A DNA stretch of 64,000 nucleotides, from positions 248,001-312,000 of the forward strand of contig NZ_JNYY01000008.1 in NCBI RefSeq assembly GCF_000716785.1, read 5' to 3'. Source of the stretch: Amycolatopsis vancoresmycina (lineage in GTDB: Bacteria; Actinomycetota; Actinomycetes; Mycobacteriales; Pseudonocardiaceae). Shown here piece by piece: positions 50,807-58,909 of this stretch (positions within the stretch are counted from its first letter, which is position 1; every line of letters begins with the position of its first letter). Made by a program: the position numbers and the translations under genes. Under the pieces are notes generated by a model. That model worked only from the letters and a program-made list of their open reading frames with translations. It did not search any database and was not told the DNA's origin.

Positions 50807-51568
50807 TCAGCCGACCTTGGAATCGGGGACCCGGGCGGCGTCGCGAGCGGCCGGTTGAGCAGGCACCTTCGGCTTCACGCCGGCCGCCTCGGCCGCGAGG
50901 AGTTCCTTCGCCTTCGCCGCGTAAATGTCGACGTACTCCTGGCCCGACAGCTCCATGAGCGCGTACATGATCTCGTCCGTGATGGACCGCTCGATGAAGC
51001 GGTCACCCGACAGACCCTCGTAGCGCGAGAAGTCCAGCGGCTTGCCGAAGCGGACTTCGAGGCGGCGCGGCCACCACATCTTCGAGCCGATCGGGTTGAC
51101 CTTGTCGGTGCCGATCATCGCCACCGGGACCACGACGCCGCCGGACTCCAGGGCGATCCGGGCGACGCCGGTCTTGCCCTTGTAGAGCCGGCCGTCCGGG
51201 GACCGGGTGCCCTCCGGGTAGATGCCGAGCAGGTGGCCGGCCTTGACAAGGCGGATCGCGGTGTCGAGCGCGGCCTGCGCGGCGTTGCCGCCGGACCGGT
51301 CGATCGGGAACTGGCCGACGCCGGTGAAGAACCACTTCTTGAGCGTGCCCTTGAAGCCGGGCTCGGTGAAGTACTCGGACTTGGCCGGGAAGGTCACCTT
51401 GCGCTTGACCCGCAGCGGCATGAAGAACGAGTCGGCGACCGCCAGGTGGTTGCCGGCCAGGATCGCGCCGCCCGTCTCGGGGATGTTCTCCGCGCCGACG
51501 ACCTTCGTCGGCCACAGCGTCTTGAGCAGCGGTCCGATGAATACCCACTTCATGAGCCAGTACAGCAC
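50807..51568 (-). CDS. plsC: 1-acyl-glycerol-3-phosphate acyltransferase (PlsC family)
   Basis: This 253-residue membrane-associated acyltransferase has the catalytic NHLAVADSFFMP (Hx4D), FPIDRSGG, and IYPEGTRSPDG with the EGTR substrate motif. It transfers an acyl chain to lysophosphatidate in phospholipid synthesis. GTG 51568 starts the frame. It follows the exoribonuclease gene's minus-strand neighbour and is encoded divergently from the lipase-like gene. Confidence 0.92.
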   Translation of the reverse strand: MLYWLMKWVFIGPLLKTLWPTKVVGAENIPETGGAILAGNHLAVADSFFMPLRVKRKVTFPAKSEYFTEPGFKGTLKKWFFTGVGQFPIDRSGGNAAQAALDTAIRLVKAGHLLGIYPEGTRSPDGRLYKGKTGVARIALESGGVVVPVAMIGTDKVNPIGSKMWWPRRLEVRFGKPLDFSRYEGLSGDRFIERSITDEIMYALMELSGQEYVDIYAAKAKELLAAEAAGVKPKVPAQPAARDAARVPDSKVG

Positions 51569-51780
51569 CGGTGCCTCAGTCCTCCATCGCAGCGCAGCCC
51601 CTGTTCACCCGAGACGAACAGCCTACGAACACCGGTGGCCGCCGCACAACGCAGACCACCCGGTTACCACTTCGGCAGCGATCGATCTCACAGCGAATTC
51701 CGGGCCCGGGCGGAGCCCCACAAGGTCCGCCGGGCGTGAGAGCATGGAGGGACTGCCCCGCTCACACGGAAGGCGATCGC

Positions 51781-52548
51781 ATGGGCGTGCTCGCCGGCGC
51801 GGAACCGTTCGGCCACACCGGTTCGGCCGAAACCGGGTTCCTGCTCTGCCACGGGTTCACCGGTACCCCGGCGAGCATGCGGGCCTGGGGTGACCACCTG
51901 GCCGGAGCCGGGTTCACGGTGCGCTGCCCGCTGCTGCCGGGCCACGGGACCCGCTGGCCGGACCTCAACCGCACGACGTGGGAGGACTGGTACGGCGCCG
52001 TCCGCGAGGCGCTGCTCGCCCTGCTCGCGACGTGCAAGACCGTCTTCGTCGGCGGCCTGTCGATGGGCGGCACGCTCACCCTGCGCCTGGCCGAGGAGTT
52101 CGGCGACCGGATCGCCGGGATCGTCCTGGTCAACCCGTCGGTGACGCGGCTGAAGTGGGACACCAAGCTGCTGCCGGTGCTGGGGAAGATCGTGCCGTCG
52201 GTGCCGGCGATCGCGAACGACATCAAGAAACCGGGCGAGACGGAGCTGGCCTACCCGCGCACGCCGGTGCGGGCCGCCGCGAGCCTGGCGAAGCTGTGGG
52301 CCGTCGTCCGCGCCGACCTGGCGAAGGTGACGCAGCCGGTGCTGCTGCTGCACTCGTCGGTCGACCACGTCGTCGAGCCGGTGAACTCGCAGCTGGTGCT
52401 GCAGGGCGTCTCGAGCACGGACGTCACCGAGGTGGTGCTGGAGAACAGCTACCACGTGGCGACGCAGGACAACGACGCCGAGGTGATCTTCACGCGCAGC
52501 GTCGAGTTCGCGAAGGCGCACGCCGCCCAGCCGGAGGAGACCGCATGA
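51781..52548 (+). CDS. Alpha/beta hydrolase (carboxylesterase/monoglyceride-lipase-like)
   Basis: This 255-residue hydrolase has CHGFTGTPASMRAWGDHLA with the oxyanion-hole region, the nucleophile elbow GGLSMGG near residue 93, HSSVDHVVEPVNS with the acid residue, and ENSYHVATQDND with the catalytic His. It is of the Est30/monoacylglycerol lipase group. It overlaps the next gene by 4 nt (ATGA). A role near PlsC in lipid turnover is plausible. Confidence 0.9.
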   Translation: MGVLAGAEPFGHTGSAETGFLLCHGFTGTPASMRAWGDHLAGAGFTVRCPLLPGHGTRWPDLNRTTWEDWYGAVREALLALLATCKTVFVGGLSMGGTLTLRLAEEFGDRIAGIVLVNPSVTRLKWDTKLLPVLGKIVPSVPAIANDIKKPGETELAYPRTPVRAAASLAKLWAVVRADLAKVTQPVLLLHSSVDHVVEPVNSQLVLQGVSSTDVTEVVLENSYHVATQDNDAEVIFTRSVEFAKAHAAQPEETA

Positions 52549-53066
52549 GCCGGGGGAAGGACGGGCCGGAGGACGTCGACGCGACGTTCGCCGAGATCGT
52601 CGCCGACCTGCGGGCCGGCGGGTTCGGGCTCCCCGAAGAGGACACCGCCGACACCGCGGACGCCGCCGGCGCCACCGGGGCCGGCGCGGGGACCGAGCCG
52701 CGCAAGGCGCCGGACCGGCCCGCCGAGCCACCCGCCGTGGACTCGCCGCCGGAGCCCGGCTGGCGCTCCGGGGGCACGACGTGGGACACCACGATGTTTT
52801 CCGACGACCCGGCGGACGACGACGAGCACTACGTCCCGCCGGAGCCGCCGCCGCTGCCCCGGCCGAAGATGGGCGCGTTCCTCATCCTGCTGCTGTTCCT
52901 GGCCGGGCTGTTCCTGCTGATCCTGCCCGGCGCGATCGGCGTCGGCCCGACGGTGGCGACGCCGCTGGGCATCCTCGCGCTCGCGACGGCGATCGCGCTG
53001 CTGCTGCTGCGCGTCCGGCAGGGTCCGCCGCCCGGCGCGGACCCCACCAACGGCGCCCAGGTCTGA
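52545..53066 (+). CDS. Hypothetical protein with two C-terminal membrane helices
   Basis: This 173-residue protein has an acidic disordered N-terminus (EDVDATFAEIVADLRAGGFGLPEEDTAD), a proline-rich middle, and two hydrophobic helices (MGAFLILLLFLAGLFLLILPGAIGV and PLGILALATAIALLLL). Its start overlaps the hydrolase stop and the next gene starts 10 nt downstream, so the three form an operon. I know no function. Confidence 0.78.
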   Translation: MSRGKDGPEDVDATFAEIVADLRAGGFGLPEEDTADTADAAGATGAGAGTEPRKAPDRPAEPPAVDSPPEPGWRSGGTTWDTTMFSDDPADDDEHYVPPEPPPLPRPKMGAFLILLLFLAGLFLLILPGAIGVGPTVATPLGILALATAIALLLLRVRQGPPPGADPTNGAQV

Positions 53067-53076
53067 CCGCGCGGCG

Positions 53077-54216
53077 ATGCACATCGAGTTCAGCCCTTCG
53101 CGGCGATCGACCGTCGGCGTGGAATGGGAGCTCGGCCTGGTCGACCGCCGCAGCGGCGAGCTGTCCTCGGTGGCCGAGCAGATCCTCGAAGCCGTCCGGC
53201 CCGACGGGCAGGCCGAGCACCCGAAGATCAAGCAGGAGCTGCTGCTCAACACGATCGAGATCATCACCGGCGTCTGCGACACGATCGGCGAGATCAAGGC
53301 CGACCTGAACGACTCCCTCGACGTCGTGCACGGCGTCGCCGACCCGCTCGGCGTCGAGATGTTCTCGGCCGGGACGCACCCGTTCTCGAACTGGTACCAG
53401 CAGAAGGTCACCGACAAGGAGCGCTACGCCAAGCTGATCGACCGGACCCAGTGGTGGGGACGGCAGATGCTGATCTACGGCGTCCACATCCACGTCGGGG
53501 TCGACCACCGCGAGAAGGTGCTGCCGGTCCTCGACGCGCTGCTCAACTACGCCCCCCACCTGCAGGCGCTGTCGGCGTCGTCGCCGTACTGGGGCGCCGA
53601 GGACACCGGGTACGCGTCGAACCGGGCGCTGATGTTCCAGCAGCTGCCGACGGCCGGGCTGCCGTTCCAGTTCCGGAAGTGGGCGGAGCTGGAGAGCTAC
53701 GTCGAGGACATGTTCACCACGGGCGTGATCGACAGCTTTTCGGAGATCCGCTGGGACATCCGGCCGTCGCCGAAGCTCGGCACGATCGAGATGCGCGTCT
53801 GCGACGGCCTGCCGACGCTGGAGGAGGTCGGCGCGATCGCGGCGCTGACGCAGTGCCTGGTCGACGACTTCGTCGAGCGCCTGGAAGACGGCGAGATCCT
53901 CCCGACACTGCCGCCGTGGCACGTCCAGGAGAACAAGTGGCGCGCGGCCCGCTACGGCACGGACGCGATCATCATCTTGGACGCGGCCGGGCGCGAACGC
54001 CTGGTCACCGACGACGTGGCCGACCTGCTGGACCGGCTGGAGCCGGTGGCGAGGCGGCTGGACTGCGTGGCCGAGCTGCGGGACGTCGAGATGATCCTGC
54101 GGTACGGGCCGAGCTACCGGCGGCAGCGCGCGGTGGCGGAGCGGCACAAGGGCAGCCTGAAGGCCGTCGTGGCGTCGCTGGTCGCCGAGATGCGCGACGG
54201 GATCGCGAAGGACTAG
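53077..54216 (+). CDS. Glutamate-cysteine ligase family 2 (YbdK-like carboxylate-amine ligase)
   Basis: This 379-residue ATP-dependent ligase of the GCS2 family has STVGVEWELGLVD, FSAGTHPFSNWYQQKV, IYGVHIHVGVD and EIRWDIRPSPKLGTIEMRVCD. It resembles YbdK and the mycobacterial Rv0433 type; true gamma-glutamylcysteine synthesis is uncertain, since actinobacteria make mycothiol. It may serve ergothioneine or another peptide bond. Its TAG stop shares CTAG with the convergent Nudix gene. Confidence 0.9.
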   Translation: MHIEFSPSRRSTVGVEWELGLVDRRSGELSSVAEQILEAVRPDGQAEHPKIKQELLLNTIEIITGVCDTIGEIKADLNDSLDVVHGVADPLGVEMFSAGTHPFSNWYQQKVTDKERYAKLIDRTQWWGRQMLIYGVHIHVGVDHREKVLPVLDALLNYAPHLQALSASSPYWGAEDTGYASNRALMFQQLPTAGLPFQFRKWAELESYVEDMFTTGVIDSFSEIRWDIRPSPKLGTIEMRVCDGLPTLEEVGAIAALTQCLVDDFVERLEDGEILPTLPPWHVQENKWRAARYGTDAIIILDAAGRERLVTDDVADLLDRLEPVARRLDCVAELRDVEMILRYGPSYRRQRAVAERHKGSLKAVVASLVAEMRDGIAKD

Positions 54217-55055
54217 AGCGCGTCCAGCCGCGTGCGGAGGGTGCCGGGGCCGAGGATCGACGCACCGAGGGCTTCGACGCGCCGCTTGAGCTCCCGGTCG
54301 GCCGTCGCGACCAGGACCCGCGCCTTCTGCTGCGCGACGACCTCGACGATCTTCGAGTCACCGTCGGTGTCCGCGGCGACAACCTCGACCCCGGGCGTCG
54401 GCGTGACGTGCTTGGCCTTGCCTTCGACGACCAGGATGATCCGCGGCCACCAGGTCACGGTGGCGTGGTCCGGGTCCGCCACGCCGTGGCGCGCGAGCTC
54501 GGCGAGCTGGTCGCGGAGGCGTTCGGCGGCCCCGTGCCGATCACGCCACCAGCCATCGGGCCGCGAGCCGACGACGTTGGCGCCGTCGACGACCAGGACG
54601 AGCTCCTGCCCGACGCGGTCCCGAAGGCCCGGCCAGGCGGCGGCGAAGTCGCGGTGGAGGGGGTAACCGGGGACGTCGTCGGGATCCACCCAGCGCACCT
54701 CCGCACTTTCGGTGTTGGCGACCCGGGCCTCGGCGCCATCGGCCAGGGCGAGGACGGTGGTGTAACTCCAGTTCCCATGGTCCACCACGGACGCCGAGAC
54801 CGCGCGAAAGGCCTCGGCCGGAACGGATGCCTCTTCGAACGCTTCACGGGCCGCCGCTTTGACGGCGGTCTCGCCCGCTTCGATGGCCCCACCGGGCAGC
54901 GCCCAGGTGCGACCGTGGTGCACCCACCAGGCCCGGCGCTGCAGGAGGACACCCCGGGCGGGATCGACGAGCAGCAGGCCGGCGGCACCGTAGCGGCCCC
55001 AGTGCAGGTGCCCGCAGGAGCAGCGGACGAAGACGCTCGCGGACGGCGGACTCAC
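54213..55055 (-). CDS. Nudix hydrolase fused to a NYN/PIN-like nuclease domain
   Basis: This 280-residue fusion has an N-terminal CSCGHLHWG segment, then a Nudix box GGAIEAGETAVKAAAREAFEE near residues 56-76, and a C-terminal NYN/YacP-like domain from about 152. The latter shows LVLVVDGANVVGSRPDGWWRDR, GDSKIVEVV and LVATADRELKRRVEALGASI, with conserved Asp residues of a PIN-like fold. The first half should cleave nucleoside diphosphate links and the second RNA; the joint substrate is unknown. ATG 55055 faces the divergent SMI1-like gene. Confidence 0.88.
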   Translation of the reverse strand: MSPPSASVFVRCSCGHLHWGRYGAAGLLLVDPARGVLLQRRAWWVHHGRTWALPGGAIEAGETAVKAAAREAFEEASVPAEAFRAVSASVVDHGNWSYTTVLALADGAEARVANTESAEVRWVDPDDVPGYPLHRDFAAAWPGLRDRVGQELVLVVDGANVVGSRPDGWWRDRHGAAERLRDQLAELARHGVADPDHATVTWWPRIILVVEGKAKHVTPTPGVEVVAADTDGDSKIVEVVAQQKARVLVATADRELKRRVEALGASILGPGTLRTRLDAL

Positions 55056-55081
55056 GGCCCCAGCCTGTCACACTCTCCGGC

Positions 55082-55558
55082 GTGACCCGGTTCGATCAGC
55101 TCAAGACCACTTTCTGGGACGGCGGCCCCGGCGAACCGCTGGACGCCCGCACCTTCGCCCACGCCGGCCGCGAGCTGGGTGTCCGGCTGCCCCTCGAACT
55201 GGGCGAACTGCTGGGCGTGCGCAACGGCGGCACGGTCGCCGCGCACTGCGACGCCTTCCCGACGAGCGAGCCGACTTCGTACAGCGCAACGCACGTACCG
55301 TTCGACCACCTCCTCGGCATCGGCGGCCGGCTGTCCATCCTGGATTCGCCGTACTTGAGCGCGGAGTGGGGCCTGCCGAAGCGGGTGGTGGTGCTGTCCG
55401 GGGACGGCCACACGTGGACGGCGCTGGACTACCGGCGCTCGGCCGTGCCATCGGTGACGTGGTTCGACGTGGAGCTGGAGTCGGAACTGGCGCTGGCACC
55501 GACGTTCCGGACGTTCCTCGAAGGGCTGGTTCCGTCGGGAAGCTTCCCGGAGGAGTGA
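55082..55558 (+). CDS. SMI1/KNR4-family protein
   Basis: This 158-residue SUKH-like protein has ARELGVRLPLELGELLGVRNGGTV, DHLLGIGG and LVVLSGDGHTWTALDYR-type strands. The family includes immunity proteins of polymorphic toxins, but no toxin gene is beside it. GTG 55082 lies 7 nt after CACACT without a ribosome-binding site, so it may be leaderless. Confidence 0.8.
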   Translation: MTRFDQLKTTFWDGGPGEPLDARTFAHAGRELGVRLPLELGELLGVRNGGTVAAHCDAFPTSEPTSYSATHVPFDHLLGIGGRLSILDSPYLSAEWGLPKRVVVLSGDGHTWTALDYRRSAVPSVTWFDVELESELALAPTFRTFLEGLVPSGSFPEE

Positions 55559-55778
55559 CCGGCGGGACGGCCGCGGCAGCGAACCGACCGGAACATGAAC
55601 GCAGCCCACACCCCCGCACCCCCGATCCGAAGCCAGAACACGGCCGGCGGCACCGGGTCAAGGCACGCTTTCCCGCCTTGACGCGGTGCCGACGGCCGTA
55701 GTCACAATCGGGCTTCGGGGGTGCGAGAAGACCACCGAACTCGAGCACCTGCCCGCGGGGCCCGCCCCCCCGACTTCC

Positions 55779-55801
55779 ACGCTACCGGACACCACCGACA
55801 G
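55779..55801 (-). promoter_or_regulatory. Orphan PafBC-type promoter motif antisense to the SMI1 gene
   Basis: On the minus strand this reads CTGTCGGTG-GTGTCCGG-TAGCGT, a perfect match. The downstream frames are short and unconvincing. Transcription would run toward the 3' end of the opposite-strand SMI1-like gene. Confidence 0.45.
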
Positions 55802-55849
55802 TTCCCCGCGACCGGACCGCCCACCGCGGTAGCCATCCACAAGCGAAGC

Positions 55850-56803
55850 TCAGACCGGCGTCTTCGCCGCCTCCAGCGCCAACGCAGCCGCACCCACGAT
55901 CGCCGTGTCGTCGCCCAGGTGAGCCGTCCTGATCCGAGCCAACGGCCGATGCCGCGCCCCCGTGATCGCACCCGCGTAATGCTCCCGCGCCTCGTCCAGG
56001 AACAACGGCGCCGACTCCGACACTCCCCCGCCGATCACGATGATCTCCGGGTCGAACACGTCCGCCACCAGGGCCAGCCCCTCACCCAGCCACTTGGCCA
56101 GCTCGGCCATCGCCAGCTGGGCGATCGGGTCGCCGTCCCGGGCCGCGCCGGCCACCCGGCGGCCCGTCACCGAGCCCGGGTCGCCGGCGACCTGCGGAGC
56201 CAGCACCGTCGAACGCCCAGGATGCCGGGCGAGCAGTTCCACCGCCGTCGCCGCCAACGCCGTTCCGCTGCAGTACCGCTCCCAGCAGCCGTACTTGCCG
56301 CACGGGCAGGGACGGCCGCCGCGGACCACCGTCAGGTGGCCCAGCTCCGGGGCCACGCCGTACGCGCCGCGGAACAGCTTGCCGTCCAGCAGCAGCCCCG
56401 CGCCGATGCCCGTGCCCAGCGCGACCAGGGCCGCCACGTGGGCGCCGCGGGCCGCGCCGAAGCGGTGCTCGCCCACCATGGCCGCGTTCACGTCGTGTTC
56501 CAGCAGCACCGGGAGGCCGACGCGCTTTTCGATCCGGTCCGCCACCGGGGCGCCGCGCCAGGCCAGGTGCGGGGCGAACATCACCGACCGGCGGTCGCGG
56601 GCCACGAACCCCGCCACCGCGAGCCCGACCCCGGCCACCTCGTGCCGGTTGCGCAGGTCTTCGACGACGCCCGCGATGGCGTCCTCGAGCGCGCCTTCCT
56701 CGGTCGGCGTCGCGACGCGGGCCGTGTCGAGCAGGGAGCCGCGTTCGTCCACCACGCCGGCCCGGACACTCGTCCCGCCGACGTCCACCCCTATCGTCCG
56801 CAC
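55850..56803 (-). CDS. ROK-family glucokinase
   Basis: This 317-residue sugar kinase has the ATP-binding GVDVGGTSVRAGVVD, EHDVNAAMVGEHRFG with the catalytic Asp, LGTGIGAGLLLDGKL, and the ROK zinc motif CPCGKYGCWERYCSG. It probably phosphorylates glucose. The start ATG 56803 is followed upstream by the 171-residue protein gene, 0 nt apart, which continues an operon with ArsA. Confidence 0.93.
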   Translation of the reverse strand: MRTIGVDVGGTSVRAGVVDERGSLLDTARVATPTEEGALEDAIAGVVEDLRNRHEVAGVGLAVAGFVARDRRSVMFAPHLAWRGAPVADRIEKRVGLPVLLEHDVNAAMVGEHRFGAARGAHVAALVALGTGIGAGLLLDGKLFRGAYGVAPELGHLTVVRGGRPCPCGKYGCWERYCSGTALAATAVELLARHPGRSTVLAPQVAGDPGSVTGRRVAGAARDGDPIAQLAMAELAKWLGEGLALVADVFDPEIIVIGGGVSESAPLFLDEAREHYAGAITGARHRPLARIRTAHLGDDTAIVGAAALALEAAKTPV

Positions 56804-57319
56804 TCAGCTCTCCCACTCGTCGCGCCGGCGGACGGCGATGTGCTGCACCCTGGTCGGCACCGTCGCGTCCGCCGCGGGCCGCGGAGCGGGCTTGAACCCC
56901 GGCATGTGCACGCCCTCCTCCGGCTCCCAGCGGTCCGCGAGCACCGCGCGCAGCAGGGCGACCAGCTGGGCGAGCTGTTCGGCCAGCCGCGCGACGAGTT
57001 CGGGCCGCTCACCGCGCACCACCGCGACGATCGCACACAGCGGACACCAGCCGCACGCCGAACCGTCCGGTTTCGCCTCGTCAGGGCTGTGATCCCCGGG
57101 GCTTCGCCCCGAGCCGGGGGCTCCGCCACCCGGACCCCCCGAAAAGAAGCTGTAATCCCCGGTGCTGCGCCCCGAGCCAGGGGCTCCGCCACCCGGAAAC
57201 GCGCTGCCGTGCCCGGCCGCGAGCACCCCTTCGAGCCACGGCGCCGCCTTGTCGGCGACCAGCTCGGCGAGCAGGCGGATCTCCTCCGCCAGGCGCGGCC
57301 CGTGTTCCTCTTCGCTCAC
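56804..57319 (-). CDS. Hypothetical actinobacterial protein (DUF5304-like)
   Basis: This 171-residue protein has an N-terminal helix (HGPRLAEEIRLLAELVADKAAPWLEGVLAAG), then a low-complexity insert, and CGWCPLCAIVAVVRGERPELVARLAEQ with a CxxC pair. The insert contains two GAPGSGRSxGDxS units encoded by an imperfect 49-bp DNA repeat. GTG 57319 overlaps the ArsA stop (GTGA). Similar genes lie beside ArsA ATPases in other actinobacteria as far as I recall. The function is unknown. Confidence 0.78.
   Translation of the reverse strand: MSEEEHGPRLAEEIRLLAELVADKAAPWLEGVLAAGHGSAFPGGGAPGSGRSTGDYSFFSGGPGGGAPGSGRSPGDHSPDEAKPDGSACGWCPLCAIVAVVRGERPELVARLAEQLAQLVALLRAVLADRWEPEEGVHMPGFKPAPRPAADATVPTRVQHIAVRRRDEWES
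57086..57197. repeat. REP-like palindromic repeat duplicated inside a coding region
   Basis: Two 49-bp copies (57086-57134 and 57149-57197, 45 of 49 identical, period 63 bp) contain a GGGGCTTCGCCCC-type hairpin. In-frame spacing preserves the reading frame of the 171-residue protein. Similar hairpins are common between genes in actinobacteria. Confidence 0.8.
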
Positions 57320-58443
57320 CCGCGTCCCCGGTTCCCGGCCAGGTGCACGACCAGGCCGTCGGCGTCCGATTCCGCGCCGGTGATCCGGCACGGCCGCAGC
57401 GGCTCCGGCAGGGCGATGAGCCTGCGGAACCCGTCCACGGTGATCGCCAGGTCGTCGTCGACGCGGGCGAGGTCCACCTCGGCGTCCCGCGCCAGCGGGA
57501 TCGCGACGCGCAGGGTGTACCCGCCGGTGGCGGGCCGCACCCGCAGCAGCGGGGTGACGGGCCTGCCGTCGCCGTCGAGCGGGTCGCCGCCGCGGTACAG
57601 CTCGGCGGCGATCTCCAGCAGCGCGGGCAGCCCGACCGGCTCGGCCGCGCGGTGCTCGACCCGGGTGACCGGCGCGATCCCGGCCGCGGCGAGCCCGGCG
57701 AGGACGGCGTCCTGCTGCGTCCGCCGCGTGCGCAGCCAGGTTGCGGCACCGCCGCGCCAGATGCCGGGCGCCGGCATCAGCCGGTTGGCGATCAGGCCGT
57801 CGACGGCGATCCCGCGCAGGGCCAATGAGCTGAGCGTGCGCCGCGCTTCGGCGACGACCACCCGCTCGGGGGTCAGTACCAGCCGGACCGTCGTCACCGC
57901 CGGGTCGGTGAGCAGCCCGCGCAGGCCGTCGAGGTGGGCGGCCAGCCGGCGCACGGGCTCGGTGACGCGGCGCCCGAACACGCGGGGCAGGTAGCCCGAG
58001 ACGGCCTCGGGCAGGGCCAGCAGGCGCAGCGTCTCGGCCGTCGGCCCGCAGTCGACGACCACGGTCTCCCACGGGCCGTCCTCGGCCAGCCGGCGGACCT
58101 CGGTCAGGGCGAGCAGCTCGTCGACGCCGGGCAGCACGGTGAGCTCTTCGGCGTCGAGGTCGTCCAGGCCCGCGCCGGCCAGCACCGAGCGCAGCTCGCC
58201 GCGCAGCCCCGCCCAGGTGGCGTCCACCAGGGTGCGCGAATCGACCTGCACCCCCGAAAGCAGAACGTCCACTTCGGACGGTTCGGCGCCGAGCGGGCGG
58301 CCGAAGGCGTCGCCGAGGGAGTGCGCCGGGTCGGTGGACACGACGAGGGTCTTCCTGCCGCGGGCGGCGAGGGCGGCGCCGGTGGCCGCGGCCAGCGTGG
58401 TCTTCCCGACACCCCCCTTGCCGGTGAACAGCAGGATCCGCAC
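57316..58443 (-). CDS. ArsA/Get3-family ATPase
   Basis: This 375-residue P-loop ATPase has the deviant Walker A GKGGVGKTTLAAATG at the start, STDPAHSLGDAFG as switch I, and VVDCGPTAETLRLLALPE as switch II. No metal-binding cysteine pair is visible, so arsenite transport is unlikely. In actinobacteria such genes occur as pairs with SRPBCC proteins. It lies 1 nt after the SRPBCC gene and overlaps the next one. GTG 58443 starts the frame. Confidence 0.9.
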   Translation of the reverse strand: MRILLFTGKGGVGKTTLAAATGAALAARGRKTLVVSTDPAHSLGDAFGRPLGAEPSEVDVLLSGVQVDSRTLVDATWAGLRGELRSVLAGAGLDDLDAEELTVLPGVDELLALTEVRRLAEDGPWETVVVDCGPTAETLRLLALPEAVSGYLPRVFGRRVTEPVRRLAAHLDGLRGLLTDPAVTTVRLVLTPERVVVAEARRTLSSLALRGIAVDGLIANRLMPAPGIWRGGAATWLRTRRTQQDAVLAGLAAAGIAPVTRVEHRAAEPVGLPALLEIAAELYRGGDPLDGDGRPVTPLLRVRPATGGYTLRVAIPLARDAEVDLARVDDDLAITVDGFRRLIALPEPLRPCRITGAESDADGLVVHLAGNRGRG

Positions 58444-58444
58444 G

Positions 58445-58882
58445 CTACCCCTCAGCCCGCTTCTTGAGCTCCTTCAGCGCGGTGTCCATGACCATCTTCT
58501 CGGCCTTGCGGCGCAGCAGGCCGATCATCGGCAGCGCCAGCTCGACCGACAGGGTGTAGGTGACCCGCGTCCGGCCGCCACCGAGGTCGGCCAGCGCGTA
58601 GCGGCCGTTCTGCGCCTTCTGCATCTGGCCCTTGACCAGGTGCCAGCTGACGCCGAGACCGTCTTCGTCCCAGTCGTACTCGAGGGTGTAGACGTCCTTG
58701 ATCGGGCCCGCGTCGAGGGTGAGCTTGACCTGCTTGGCCCGCCCGCCGGCGTCGGTGTCGAGGACCTCGGTCTCCCGGACGGCCTTGGCCCATTCCGGAT
58801 AGGCGGGGAAGTCGGCGATCACGGCCATCACCCGGCTGGGCTCGGCGTCGACCTCGATGGACTGTGTGGACTGCTCGGCCAT
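58445..58882 (-). CDS. SRPBCC (polyketide cyclase/Coq10-like) protein
   Basis: This 145-residue Bet v1-fold protein has QSIEVDAEPSRVMAVIADFPAYPEWAKAV, SWHLVKGQMQKAQNGRYAL, and a C-terminal helix MVMDTALKELKKRAEG. It is the usual ArsA neighbour and probably binds a hydrophobic ligand. ATG 58882 is followed upstream by the phosphoesterase gene. Confidence 0.9.
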   Translation of the reverse strand: MAEQSTQSIEVDAEPSRVMAVIADFPAYPEWAKAVRETEVLDTDAGGRAKQVKLTLDAGPIKDVYTLEYDWDEDGLGVSWHLVKGQMQKAQNGRYALADLGGGRTRVTYTLSVELALPMIGLLRRKAEKMVMDTALKELKKRAEG

Positions 58883-58909
58883 GGGACGAAGCGTAGCCGC
58901 CGCGGTCGG

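Noticed and set aside
55082..55558. SMI1-like gene as part of a toxin/immunity locus
   Set aside because: No toxin, secretion or other immunity gene is adjacent; neighbours are Nudix and glucokinase genes.
55658..55840. Short minus-strand frame just after the damage-type motif at 55779
   Set aside because: It overlaps the motif itself, has no start signal after the -10 box and no recognisable product, so it was not called as the promoter's gene.
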